Assembly: GCF_011752935.1 (NCBI RefSeq)
Contig: NZ_VWWO01000002.1
Coordinates: forward strand, 1,674,001 to 1,738,000
DNA: 64,000 nt
Direction: 5' to 3'
Origin: Chitinophaga sp. Cy-1792
GTDB taxonomy: Bacteria > Bacteroidota > Bacteroidia > Chitinophagales > Chitinophagaceae
Position 1 is the stretch's first letter, and every line of letters starts with the position of its first letter. The notes under the pieces are model-generated. The model did no database searches. It was not told the DNA's origin and worked only from the letters and a program-made list of their open reading frames with translations. This document shows, piece after piece, positions 45,245 through 53,930 of the stretch. A program made the translations under genes and the position numbers.

Positions 45245-47389
45245 TCAGTTTCCCGGAGCATACGGGAATCGTAGTTGTTGATAATATTCCAGTGGATGCG
45301 CCGGCATAGGATATGGTGCCGGTATAGGCAGTTTAGCGATGGATGAGAAATAGGAAAGACATGCATCCCGCCACCAGATGGCATCCTGGTGTTGTATGCC
45401 GAGGAGCATGGTTACCTGCTGGTATCTTTCCGGATCGATAAACGGTGCTATATTTTTCCATTGTTGCTGCATTTGTGTTACGCCGTTTACCCCTGCGTTG
45501 TACTGGTAGCAAAGCTCATTCCAGAGTGTTCGGCCGGAAGGCATCTTATGCTGCCAGCTCACGTGGTGGAACCACAGCAGGAAGCGGGGATCGCAGGAGG
45601 AACTGTCGGCATACTGCTGACGCAATCCCGGCTGGTATTGAGCGAGGGCGTTGGAGCCGGTAGCCGTACGGTCGAAGCCTATACCGAAGTTGTCCGCTTT
45701 GTGATAGTAGACCGGGTCCCAGTCGGGGCGTGGCGCGTGGTTACTCCACGGTGCCGGGCCGTAGTGGTGGCCGTTGCCCATGATATGATGGAGTCCTAAT
45801 GGTGTCATGTATTGGACCATCGTTTCCCTGGAAGCCAGCATCATGGTGTCGATGGTGTTGATCACCTTTGGATTGCAGCCGAAGGTCTGGCGTATCCATT
45901 CTTTCGCGATGGTATCGGAAGACAGCTGCGGGTTCCAGGCGAGGCGTCCGAGGGCGTACCAGTTGGCTTGTCCGAACGGGTGGTTGGTCCAGTTGCGTTC
46001 ATTGCCGATGTTGGCCACACCGGTGATGCCGGTGAGTGTATGCTGATTCAGGTCTCCATCTACGATACTGGCGACAGTGCTGTTTTTACCGTTGGCGTAG
46101 GTATCTGTTTCCAGTACTTCTTTAAATAACGGCGCCTCATATACGAGATGTGTGCCTTGTCCGAGGTATTCCTGTGTGAGCTGGAATTCCAGGAGCAGCG
46201 GTGTTTTAGGCATGGCTGCCAGCAGGGGAGAGATAGGCTCCCTTGGCTGAAAGTCGATCGGTCCGTTTTTTACCTGCACGAGTACGTTGGAATGGAACTT
46301 CCCGTCCAACGGGGTAAACTCCTCATAGGCCTGTTTAAACCTGTCGGTCGCTTCCGGGTTGTACACAAAAGCCCTCCACATGACGATACCGCCATAGGGG
46401 GCGAGTGCATCGGCGAGGAGGTTGGCGCCGTCGGCGTGTGAGCGGCCGTAGGATTGCGGGCCTGGTTGTCCTTCGCTGTTGGCTTTTACAAGAAATCCGC
46501 CGAAGTCGGGGATGATGCTATAAATTTCTTTGGCTTTTTCCTGCCACCAGGTGCGTACGGAGTCGTTTAGCGGGTCGGCGGTGTGGAGGTTGCCTATTTC
46601 AATAGGTGCGCTGAACCGTGCACTGAGGTATACCCTGATACCGTACGGGCGCAGTACTTTGGCGATGGCGGCTACTTTGAGCAGCCATGGGCGGGTAAGT
46701 ATGGTGGCGCTGGCGTTGACATTATTGAGTACCGTACCGTTGATGCCGATCGAAGCGTTGAGTCGTGCGTAGTCGGTATAACGGGGATCTATATACGTAG
46801 GCAGCGTATGCCAGTTCCAGATGGAAATGCCGGCGTAGCCACGTTCTACATAGCGGGTAAGGTTATCCCAGTGGTTGAGCAGGCGTAGCTTCAGTTTCGG
46901 GCTGCTGTGTTCATCCAGGTTGCTGATGGGTTGCTGTTCCTGCATTTTGCGCAGGAGGGCAAAGGTGCCATATAGTACGCCTATATCTGTTTTCGCTGTT
47001 ATTACAGTGAGATTTTTTCCTGCGTAGGAGATAGTTTTAAGGAGATACCCGCTGCTGTCTGTATTTGTCAGCAGGTTGCCCAGCTGTTGCTGCAATGCTG
47101 CCGGCAGCAGGTTGATGCGTGCGCATACCAGCGCCCGTGGCTGTATGGCGGCCGTGAATGAAACCGATTGTTGCAACATGCTGTGGAGGGCTTGCTGTAA
47201 TTCGTTTCGTATAGCGGTATCCGTGGGAGAGTGGCCAGGGATGTAGCAGCTGGCTATCTGTGTACGATAGGCGGAAAGTAAGGCTGGCTGGGAGATAGGA
47301 GTGTACCGCAACCAGGCGTTGTAGCCGTCTTCTGCCTGTACCTGGTATCCGCAGAGGAATATGAATAATATAAGTAGTACTTTTTTCAT
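45245..47389 (-). CDS. GH67 alpha-glucuronidase
   Basis: A 714-residue enzyme with a signal peptide (to QVQAE). It removes 4-O-methyl-D-glucuronic acid from the end of xylo-oligosaccharides. Three GH67 regions are present in order: the general-acid segment VKANSEGQPGP, the base region VKNGPIDFQPREP and the second acid LEFQLTQEYLG. Length matches bacterial GH67 (about 680-730). It leads the - arm of the xylan locus, followed by an SDR gene after 21 bases. A promoter and LacI-type operator lie between it and lacI. Confidence 0.93.
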   Translation of the reverse strand: MKKVLLILFIFLCGYQVQAEDGYNAWLRYTPISQPALLSAYRTQIASCYIPGHSPTDTAIRNELQQALHSMLQQSVSFTAAIQPRALVCARINLLPAALQQQLGNLLTNTDSSGYLLKTISYAGKNLTVITAKTDIGVLYGTFALLRKMQEQQPISNLDEHSSPKLKLRLLNHWDNLTRYVERGYAGISIWNWHTLPTYIDPRYTDYARLNASIGINGTVLNNVNASATILTRPWLLKVAAIAKVLRPYGIRVYLSARFSAPIEIGNLHTADPLNDSVRTWWQEKAKEIYSIIPDFGGFLVKANSEGQPGPQSYGRSHADGANLLADALAPYGGIVMWRAFVYNPEATDRFKQAYEEFTPLDGKFHSNVLVQVKNGPIDFQPREPISPLLAAMPKTPLLLEFQLTQEYLGQGTHLVYEAPLFKEVLETDTYANGKNSTVASIVDGDLNQHTLTGITGVANIGNERNWTNHPFGQANWYALGRLAWNPQLSSDTIAKEWIRQTFGCNPKVINTIDTMMLASRETMVQYMTPLGLHHIMGNGHHYGPAPWSNHAPRPDWDPVYYHKADNFGIGFDRTATGSNALAQYQPGLRQQYADSSSCDPRFLLWFHHVSWQHKMPSGRTLWNELCYQYNAGVNGVTQMQQQWKNIAPFIDPERYQQVTMLLGIQHQDAIWWRDACLSYFSSIAKLPIPAPYPMPAHPLEYYQQLRFPYAPGN

Positions 47390-47416
47390 GACATAACGTG
47401 GATAAAAAATTGCAAG

Positions 47417-47449
47417 AAAAAATACAATCGGTTGCGTAAAAGTTGCAAA
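47417..47449 (-). promoter_or_regulatory. Probable promoter of the GH67 operon with overlapping operator
   Basis: On the - strand, TTTG (47449-47446), 21 bases, TATTTTTT (47424-47417): a loose match to the Bacteroidota promoter. The operator at 47421-47438 falls between and over the elements, so a bound repressor would block it. Confidence 0.4.
47421..47438. promoter_or_regulatory. LacI-type operator O1 before GH67
   Basis: AATACAATCGGTTGCGTA, with the AANCGNTT core typical of LacI-family sites at 47426-47433. It shares its first 14 bases with the operator at 48552. Confidence 0.6.
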
Positions 47450-47459
47450 AAAATTCCAA

Positions 47460-48500
47460 TTAAATGGAATTATTTTTTTGGGAGGAGTCCCGGATGATCA
47501 GTTCGGATCGCAGCACGATGGTATTGGTATTGATGATGCTGGTTTCGCCGTTGAGGTGATTGGCCAGGCTCGTTACTGCTGCCTGTCCCATGTTATAGCC
47601 GGGATAGTTGACAGTGGTGAGATTGGGCTCTATTACCTTACTGATAGGGTCGTTGTTGAAGCCGGCGAAGGCGATATCGTGCGGGATGCTGATGCCTGCT
47701 GCCTTTACGGCGATCATACAATAGACGGCGGCGGTATCGTTGGCACTGAACACGGCATCAGGGCGCTCTTTGGGCTTTAGCTTTAATAAATGTGCTGCTG
47801 CGGCGGTACCGAAATCTTCGGTGAGGTTACCGGTCATGACCAGTTTATCATCGAAGCCGATTTTATGATCGAGGAGTGCCTGTTTGTAGCCCCTTAATCT
47901 TTCCGAGTATACGCTGAGCAGCAGGTTGCCACCCAGGTGCAGGATACGTCTGCAGCCCTGTTCTATGAGGTGTTGTGTTACCTGGTAGGCAGCAGCGTAG
48001 TTGTCTATTACAATGGAGGTGCTTTCCGGGTGGGCAGACACGCGATCGAAGAAGATCACGGGGATTTTCTTCTGAAAGAAGTCGTCGAAATGCTGGAGGC
48101 TTTCGGAGCCATAGGCCAGAGAAACCATGAGGCCATCCACACGTTTGTTGAACATGGTATGTGCGTTCTCCATTTCCTTGTCTGCCTTCTCGAGCGACTG
48201 CGCGATGATCAGGTTATATCCTTCGCGGCTGGCGGCGTTTTCCATGCCTGCCAGTACGGACGACATGAAATTACTGTTGAGTCGTGGTACAATAACGCCC
48301 AGCGTTTGGGTGCGTTTGCTACGCAGGCTGCTGGCAAAGGTATTGCTGCGGTATCCCAGTTGCCTGGCCGCTTCCGCAATTTTTTTGCGGGTTTTGATAT
48401 TGATGGTGGGATGATCTTTTAATCCGCGACTAACAGTGGTGGCGGATATATTCAGATGTTTGGCAATATCGTATATCGTTATTTCTTTCTCTTCAGACAT
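47460..48500 (-). CDS. LacI-family transcriptional repressor of the xylan locus
   Basis: A 346-residue LacI/GalR regulator. The DNA-binding headpiece begins ITIYDIAKHLNISATTVSRG, the hinge contains SSLRSKRTQTLGVIVP, and the sugar-binding core follows (GLMVSLAYGSESLQHF; FSANDTAAVYCM; PEPxIxVxNYP-like EPNLTTVNYPGYNMGQAAV). ATG at 48500 is the start; a longer frame reaches 48524. Three matching sites lie before GH67, before lacI itself and before susC, so it probably binds all three and responds to a xylan- or uronate-derived sugar (inference). Confidence 0.93.
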   Translation of the reverse strand: MSEEKEITIYDIAKHLNISATTVSRGLKDHPTINIKTRKKIAEAARQLGYRSNTFASSLRSKRTQTLGVIVPRLNSNFMSSVLAGMENAASREGYNLIIAQSLEKADKEMENAHTMFNKRVDGLMVSLAYGSESLQHFDDFFQKKIPVIFFDRVSAHPESTSIVIDNYAAAYQVTQHLIEQGCRRILHLGGNLLLSVYSERLRGYKQALLDHKIGFDDKLVMTGNLTEDFGTAAAAHLLKLKPKERPDAVFSANDTAAVYCMIAVKAAGISIPHDIAFAGFNNDPISKVIEPNLTTVNYPGYNMGQAAVTSLANHLNGETSIINTNTIVLRSELIIRDSSQKNNSI

Positions 48501-48551
48501 AGATGAACGGGTTTCCCGATACAAATAAAGGTAGAAAAAATCTTACAAAAA

Positions 48552-48569
48552 AATACAATCGGTTGTATT
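48552..48569. promoter_or_regulatory. LacI-type operator O2, near-perfect palindrome
   Basis: AATACAATCGGTTGTATT: arms AATACAA and TTGTATT are a perfect inverted repeat around TCGG. It lies between lacI and susC and overlaps the -33 region of a candidate susC promoter (TTG 48563-48565, TATATTCG 48587-48594). Confidence 0.7.
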
Positions 48570-48837
48570 TTTTAAAAAAAGAACACTATATTCGTTCCGT
48601 GAAAATGACCGAGTAGCGATTCCACGATTGTATTACCATTAAATGGTTCCACGAACTTATTAGTTATGAAAACTGCTGCCAACTGCTGTCTGCTAAACAT
48701 TCTGGCATTTTCCACGCCTCCCGGGAGGCCGCCTGTGCCTGGATTGCTGTCGCCACTGTTATGTAATGCTTTAACTGTATTGCATTTCAGCCGATAGTAT
48801 TCCATCTTTACCCTTACTTGTATTAGTTTCTTGCGTC
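48570..48837 (+). promoter_or_regulatory. Long untranslated leader region before susC
   Basis: No gene is visible. If transcription starts just after TATATTCG (48587-48594), the susC mRNA would carry a leader of about 290 bases. It contains a perfect 14-base palindrome, GCCTCCCGGGAGGC, at 48716-48729. Its function is unknown. Confidence 0.35.
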
Positions 48838-48867
48838 CGTAAACGGTTGAATACAACCGATTTCAAT
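48838..48867. promoter_or_regulatory. LacI-type operator pair O3 directly before susC
   Basis: Two AANCGNTT cores, AAACGGTT at 48841-48848 and AACCGATT at 48855-48862, 14 bases apart. Together they also make the perfect inverted repeat CGGTTG-AATA-CAACCG at 48844-48859. The second matches O2 over AATACAAYCGRTT. The site ends 23 bases before the susC ATG. Confidence 0.6.
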
Positions 48868-48889
48868 TTATCAATCAAAATCTTCAAAA

Positions 48890-51800
48890 ATGGTCCAGCA
48901 CAAACCACTATGCCATAAAGGCCATTGGTGGCGCATTCAGATCTTTACAACATTCATGATGTTGTTATGCGCTACACTTTCCACCATTCACGCACAGGCA
49001 CAGGACCGCCAGCTGTCGGGTCTTATCACCGACGACCACAATCAGCCCGTGCCAGGCGCCTCCATCCAGATCAAAGGTACCAGCATCGGTACTGTAACTA
49101 CCACCGAAGGTAAATTTGTGATCACCGTAAAGTCTACTTCCATACTGGTCATTACCAGCATTGGCTTCGCTGAAAGAGAAATCGCCGTAGGCGGCCAGCA
49201 ACAGCTGAATATCCAGCTGAAACCTGTAGCGCGCGATGTCAGCGAAGTAGTGGTAGTAGGTTATGGTACCCAGAAACGTAAAGATGTGACCGGCTCCACG
49301 GTCAGCGTAAGCGAAGCAACGCTGCGGGAAGTACCTTCCGCCAACCTGCAGCAGGCCCTCCAGGGTAAGGCTGCCGGCCTGGAAATACAACGCGCTGGTA
49401 CCACACCGGGCTCCGGTGCGGTGATCCGTATTCGCGGTACCAGGTCTATATCCGGACAAAACGATCCGCTCTTCGTAGTAGATGGAATCCCCTTCGAAGG
49501 CTCACTCAATGACCTGAACCCGGATGATATCGCCACCATCGACATCCTCAAAGACGCCTCTGCTACTGCTATCTACGGTTCCCGTGGCGCCAACGGTATC
49601 GTGATGGTAACGACCAAACGTGGTAAAAACGGTGACACCAGGATCTCCTATAATGGCTACCATGGCATTGCTACAGTAGCCAATAAATACCCGGTGTTCA
49701 ACGCCACCGAATACCAGGCCATGCGTAATATCTCTCCATGGGGCCAGGGGTATATGCCCGAAGAAAAGGACTATATCGCCAAAGGTAAAAGTACCGACTG
49801 GCAGGACCTGATGTATAATAATGGCTACAGAACAGATCATAACCTCACCGTATCCGGCGGAAATAATGGTAATACTTTCTCGCTGGGTGGTGGCTATTAT
49901 AAAGAGACTGCGGTGCTGCCAGGCCAGGATTTCAGCCGCTACAGCATCCGTGCTACCATCGATTCCCGTATAGGCAAACGCGTTAAGGTGGGTATCTCTA
50001 CACTCAACCAGATCGGCATCACCAACGGCGCCCAGTTTGTTGCCAGCGGTACCATGTTCCCGATACTGGCTATGAGCCCGCTGGAAGCGCCTTATGATAG
50101 TCTGGGTAAAGTAAGGCCATTACCTAACGGTAACATCGATGATAACAATACACCTACCTATAGCCCGCTCTTATTAAAAAATAATGATAATAACTGGGTA
50201 GACAGACAACGTCGGCTAACCACCAACAACAGCATCTATGGTGAATATGAAATCATAGATGGGCTGAAATACCGCGTGAACCTGGGTGTTAACTACCGTA
50301 CCTCCGAAAACGACCAGTTCCAGAGCGCAGATAATCCAGCTGCCGGCAGACCGAGCTTCTTCCGTGGTGGCAAAGGAAATACTGCTTATGTCTACAACGA
50401 CGCAGCATGGGGCTATACGCTGGAACACCTCTTACTATATGATAAAACATTCGCTCAGAAACATCATATCAACTTCACCGGCTTATACAGTATCCAGGAA
50501 AATCATTCGCACTATACCTCTGTAAGAAAAGATTCTATTACGGAAGATTTTGTTCAGTTCTACAACCTGGCACAGTCTAACGCTACACCGGCGCCTGTGG
50601 TGGCAGGAGACGAAAGCTCCTGGGCACTGCTCTCTTACATGGCAAGAATCAACTATGCCTTTGATGAAAGATATATGCTGACACTTACCGCCCGTATGGA
50701 CGGATCTTCCAGGCTGGCCGCAGGCAACAAATGGCATAGCTATCCCGCTATTTCTGCCGGATGGAATATCAGTAAAGAATCGTTTATGCAGTCCATCGGA
50801 TGGATATCCAGCCTGAAGCTGAGAGCCGGCTGGGGACAGACATCCAACCAGGCAGTATCTCCGTATTCATCACTAGGCCTTGTTACCAACAATAACTATC
50901 TCACCGCACCAGGAAATACCATCCGTTACAACTTCGGACCAACAGTGGTTACAGGTTACCAGGTGGTTTCTCTTCCTAATCCAAACCTGGAGTGGGAATA
51001 TACACAAACCAGGAACTTTGGTGTAGACTTCGGCTTGCTGGACAACAGACTTTCCGGTTCACTCGAATATTACTATGCCAAAACCAATAATATCCTGTAC
51101 GGCGTATCGCTGCCACCCACTTCAGGTGTGGCCGGCAACTATACCAGCAACGTAGGAGAGATGGAAAATAAAGGTATGGAGCTGTCACTCTCCTCCGTGA
51201 ACGTACGTTCCAGAAGCGGCTTCACCTGGACTACAGACCTGAACCTCTATTTCAACAGGAACAAAGTGCTGAAACTCAGCAATGGCGTAACACAGGACAT
51301 CGCTAACCAGCTCTTCGTGGGATACCCGATGTCTGCCATCTATGACTATAAAAAACTCGGCATCTGGCAAACCAGTGAGGCAGCAGAAGCAGCCAAATAT
51401 GGTGCTACTCCCGGACAGATCAAACTGGAAGACCACGGCGGCCCTGGCGGCAAGCCAGATGGCGTTATCAGCGAATTATACGACCGCTATGTAATCGGTG
51501 ATATGGATGCCAGGCTCCAGGGCGGTATGACCAACCGCTTCTCCTATAAGGGGGTAGACCTCAGCTTCACCATGTATGCCCGCTTTGGCGGCCTGCTGGT
51601 GAGCCAGGTACATCAATCCAATGCCTCTTACCTGACAGTAATGGACGGTAAAAGAAGTGGTATCAAAGTAGACTACTGGACACCTACCAATCCCAGTAAC
51701 TGGTTCCCTGAGCCGCAGACGCAGATCAGCAATATCAGTACTGCCTGGACCACCCTCGGCTATTACGATGCAACCTTTCTGAAACTCCGTAGCATCAACC

Positions 51801-52066
51801 TGGGATATAGCTTCAGCAATGCCATGCTCCAGCGCCTCAAAGCACAGAAACTTCGTTTATACTTCACCGTCGACAACGTGGCCACCCTGTTTTCTCCTTA
51901 TTTCAAACAGACAGGCATAGATCCGGAAGGTACAGGTACAGGCAGCCAGGGTGTTGGTAACCCGGGTAACCTCCGCAGCAATACCAATGGCAACGGCGCG
52001 ATCACTATCGGCGTTTCCACACCTCCGTCAAGAACTTACACCTTCGGCGCCAACGTTTCTTTCTAA
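48890..52066 (+). CDS. SusC-type TonB-dependent transporter of the xylan locus
   Basis: A complete 1058-residue transporter: signal peptide (to about 37), a CarboxypepD-reg domain (about 41-112), then the TonB-plug start VVVVGYGTQKR (120-130) and RGTRSISGQNDPLFVVDGIP, followed by the barrel with a C-terminal TFGANVSF. It imports oligosaccharides held by the SusD partner. It leads the + arm of the glucuronoxylan locus, so xylo-oligosaccharides are the expected cargo (inference from GH10, GH3, GH67 neighbours). Repressor sites lie at its 5-prime end. Confidence 0.97.
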   Translation: MVQHKPLCHKGHWWRIQIFTTFMMLLCATLSTIHAQAQDRQLSGLITDDHNQPVPGASIQIKGTSIGTVTTTEGKFVITVKSTSILVITSIGFAEREIAVGGQQQLNIQLKPVARDVSEVVVVGYGTQKRKDVTGSTVSVSEATLREVPSANLQQALQGKAAGLEIQRAGTTPGSGAVIRIRGTRSISGQNDPLFVVDGIPFEGSLNDLNPDDIATIDILKDASATAIYGSRGANGIVMVTTKRGKNGDTRISYNGYHGIATVANKYPVFNATEYQAMRNISPWGQGYMPEEKDYIAKGKSTDWQDLMYNNGYRTDHNLTVSGGNNGNTFSLGGGYYKETAVLPGQDFSRYSIRATIDSRIGKRVKVGISTLNQIGITNGAQFVASGTMFPILAMSPLEAPYDSLGKVRPLPNGNIDDNNTPTYSPLLLKNNDNNWVDRQRRLTTNNSIYGEYEIIDGLKYRVNLGVNYRTSENDQFQSADNPAAGRPSFFRGGKGNTAYVYNDAAWGYTLEHLLLYDKTFAQKHHINFTGLYSIQENHSHYTSVRKDSITEDFVQFYNLAQSNATPAPVVAGDESSWALLSYMARINYAFDERYMLTLTARMDGSSRLAAGNKWHSYPAISAGWNISKESFMQSIGWISSLKLRAGWGQTSNQAVSPYSSLGLVTNNNYLTAPGNTIRYNFGPTVVTGYQVVSLPNPNLEWEYTQTRNFGVDFGLLDNRLSGSLEYYYAKTNNILYGVSLPPTSGVAGNYTSNVGEMENKGMELSLSSVNVRSRSGFTWTTDLNLYFNRNKVLKLSNGVTQDIANQLFVGYPMSAIYDYKKLGIWQTSEAAEAAKYGATPGQIKLEDHGGPGGKPDGVISELYDRYVIGDMDARLQGGMTNRFSYKGVDLSFTMYARFGGLLVSQVHQSNASYLTVMDGKRSGIKVDYWTPTNPSNWFPEPQTQISNISTAWTTLGYYDATFLKLRSINLGYSFSNAMLQRLKAQKLRLYFTVDNVATLFSPYFKQTGIDPEGTGTGSQGVGNPGNLRSNTNGNGAITIGVSTPPSRTYTFGANVSF

Positions 52067-52085
52067 CCGGTAAAACTTGCATCGT

Positions 52086-53900
52086 ATGAAATCATTACAT
52101 AAAATTATCAGTCTTGTTGCCGGTGGTATCCTGCTATCTACTTCCTCCTGCAATAAAAAACTGGAAGAACATCCATATACTGTCTTTTCTGTCGACTATT
52201 TCAAAACCCCTGCGGGTATTAAGAATGCCGTGTACTCACTGTATTCGGGTATGCGTTACGATTACGGCCCGGAAGGTGCTGTAGGTATTGCCGTAGATGG
52301 TACAGATGAATTTACCTACGCATCAGAACCGCGCAACGGCTCCGGCGGTACAGGTGATTACCTTACCCTGGGTAACTATTCGCTTGACTTCGCCAATGGT
52401 GCCATTCAGACACCATGGAACCGTAACTACTCCAATATCAACCTCGCCAATGCGGTAGTGGAATTTGCGCCGACAGTAGCTTTGTCTGACGTAGACAGAG
52501 CAACCGTACTCGGAGAAGCCCGCTTCCTGCGCGCCTTGTATTATATGCTGCTGGTAGAGCAGTTTGGTGCAGTACCCGTAGATTTAGGTAGCGGAGATCT
52601 GAAGTTTAACCAGACAGCCTTCCAGGGATTCAATCGTTTGCCCGTTAGCGATATACTCGTGAAAGATTATAAAGTAATTATTGATGACCTGACATTTGCA
52701 TCCCAGAACCTGCCAGACAAGCGCCCTGCCGGTGAATTCCGCCTCTGCAAGGCTGCCGCTTTTCATATGCTGGCAAAAGCGTATATCCATAAAGGTTATT
52801 CCGGCGCCAAAGAAGCTACTGACTTCAGTAAAGCATATACTGCCGCCATGGAAGTGATCAATAATCAATCTAAATATGGCGTGGCGTTACAACAGAATTA
52901 TGCGGACGTACATAAGCCAGGCAATGATTATAACAGCGAGATTTTGTATTCCGTAGAGCGTATTCCGGGAAACAACATCGCCAATGAAGTAGGTAACCCT
53001 ACTGGTATTGGTGGTTCCAAGGGAATAGATGCCAATAATGATTTTGTAGGAGATTATACCTCTGTAAAAGCGCCACTGGCTTCTTCTTCCACGCAGCCGG
53101 TAGGTACACGTACCACGCAGTATGGCAGGCCTATACGTCGTTTCTGTCCAACCCCATGGCTGTACAATACTGCCTTTGCGGATAAGGATAACGACAGCCG
53201 CTATGATGGCACCTTCCGTACCGTGTACGTGGCTTCTCAGACAGGTGGTGGCTTTACTGCCAATACCGATACCGCGTTTATCCTTGCCAAAACCAACCGG
53301 ATAGCCGACTCACTGAATGGTGTACTACCATTAGGGCCACGACTCAAACCTTACCGCGTGATTGCACCAAGAGAGTTTTATATGATCGGTGGTTCTATCG
53401 ATCCTGCGGTAACCGCTAACTTCTATCCAAGTTTAAGCAAGTATGAAGATCCTAATAAACTGGCCGCCAATGATGAGGGCGGACGTCCTTTTGTGGTGAG
53501 CAAACTGTCGGAAGTATACCTGCTGGCCGCTGAGGCAGCACTGCAGGACAATCATGCCGCAGATGCAGTAACGCTGATCAATGTATTAAAACTCCGTGCA
53601 GCATATCGCCCGGGATTGACAACTACAGATATCAATAACCGTTACAATGCCATCAAGGTAAATGATGTGGCAAACATCACACTGGACTTTATCCTGGATG
53701 AAAGAACAAGAGAGCTTTGTGGTGAAAGTATGCGCTGGCCTGATCTGGCGGTGCGTGGTAAACTGGTGGAAAGAGTGAAGAAGTTCAATCCTGATGCCGG
53801 CAATATCAAAGACTTCCACGTATTGCGTCCTATCCCTAAAGGCCAGCTCGATGCCGTGGCTGATAACAACAAGGCGCAATATCAGAATCCTGGTTATTAA
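52086..53900 (+). CDS. SusD-type surface lipoprotein of the xylan locus
   Basis: A 604-residue SusD protein with lipoprotein signal ending at Cys22 (TSSC). Typical features: helical repeats, ARFLRALYYMLLVEQFG in the N-terminal half, VYLLAAEAALQDNHAADAV and RTRELCGESMRWPDLAVRG near the C-terminus. It should bind xylan oligomers at the cell surface. ATG at 52086 is preferred over TTG at 52077. It lies 19 bases after susC and 30 bases before the GH10 gene. Confidence 0.96.
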   Translation: MKSLHKIISLVAGGILLSTSSCNKKLEEHPYTVFSVDYFKTPAGIKNAVYSLYSGMRYDYGPEGAVGIAVDGTDEFTYASEPRNGSGGTGDYLTLGNYSLDFANGAIQTPWNRNYSNINLANAVVEFAPTVALSDVDRATVLGEARFLRALYYMLLVEQFGAVPVDLGSGDLKFNQTAFQGFNRLPVSDILVKDYKVIIDDLTFASQNLPDKRPAGEFRLCKAAAFHMLAKAYIHKGYSGAKEATDFSKAYTAAMEVINNQSKYGVALQQNYADVHKPGNDYNSEILYSVERIPGNNIANEVGNPTGIGGSKGIDANNDFVGDYTSVKAPLASSSTQPVGTRTTQYGRPIRRFCPTPWLYNTAFADKDNDSRYDGTFRTVYVASQTGGGFTANTDTAFILAKTNRIADSLNGVLPLGPRLKPYRVIAPREFYMIGGSIDPAVTANFYPSLSKYEDPNKLAANDEGGRPFVVSKLSEVYLLAAEAALQDNHAADAVTLINVLKLRAAYRPGLTTTDINNRYNAIKVNDVANITLDFILDERTRELCGESMRWPDLAVRGKLVERVKKFNPDAGNIKDFHVLRPIPKGQLDAVADNNKAQYQNPGY

Positions 53901-53930
53901 TCTTCCTAAACCAACGCTAAATATTATTAT

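Noticed and set aside
47037..48500. A frame of 140 codons overlapping the GH67 start (47037-47459) as a separate small gene
   Set aside because: It overlaps the GH67 signal peptide and operator O1 in another frame and has no homology features.
48572..48856. A 94-codon frame on the - strand between lacI and susC
   Set aside because: Covers the leader and operator region; composition is not protein-like and it overlaps the O3 site.
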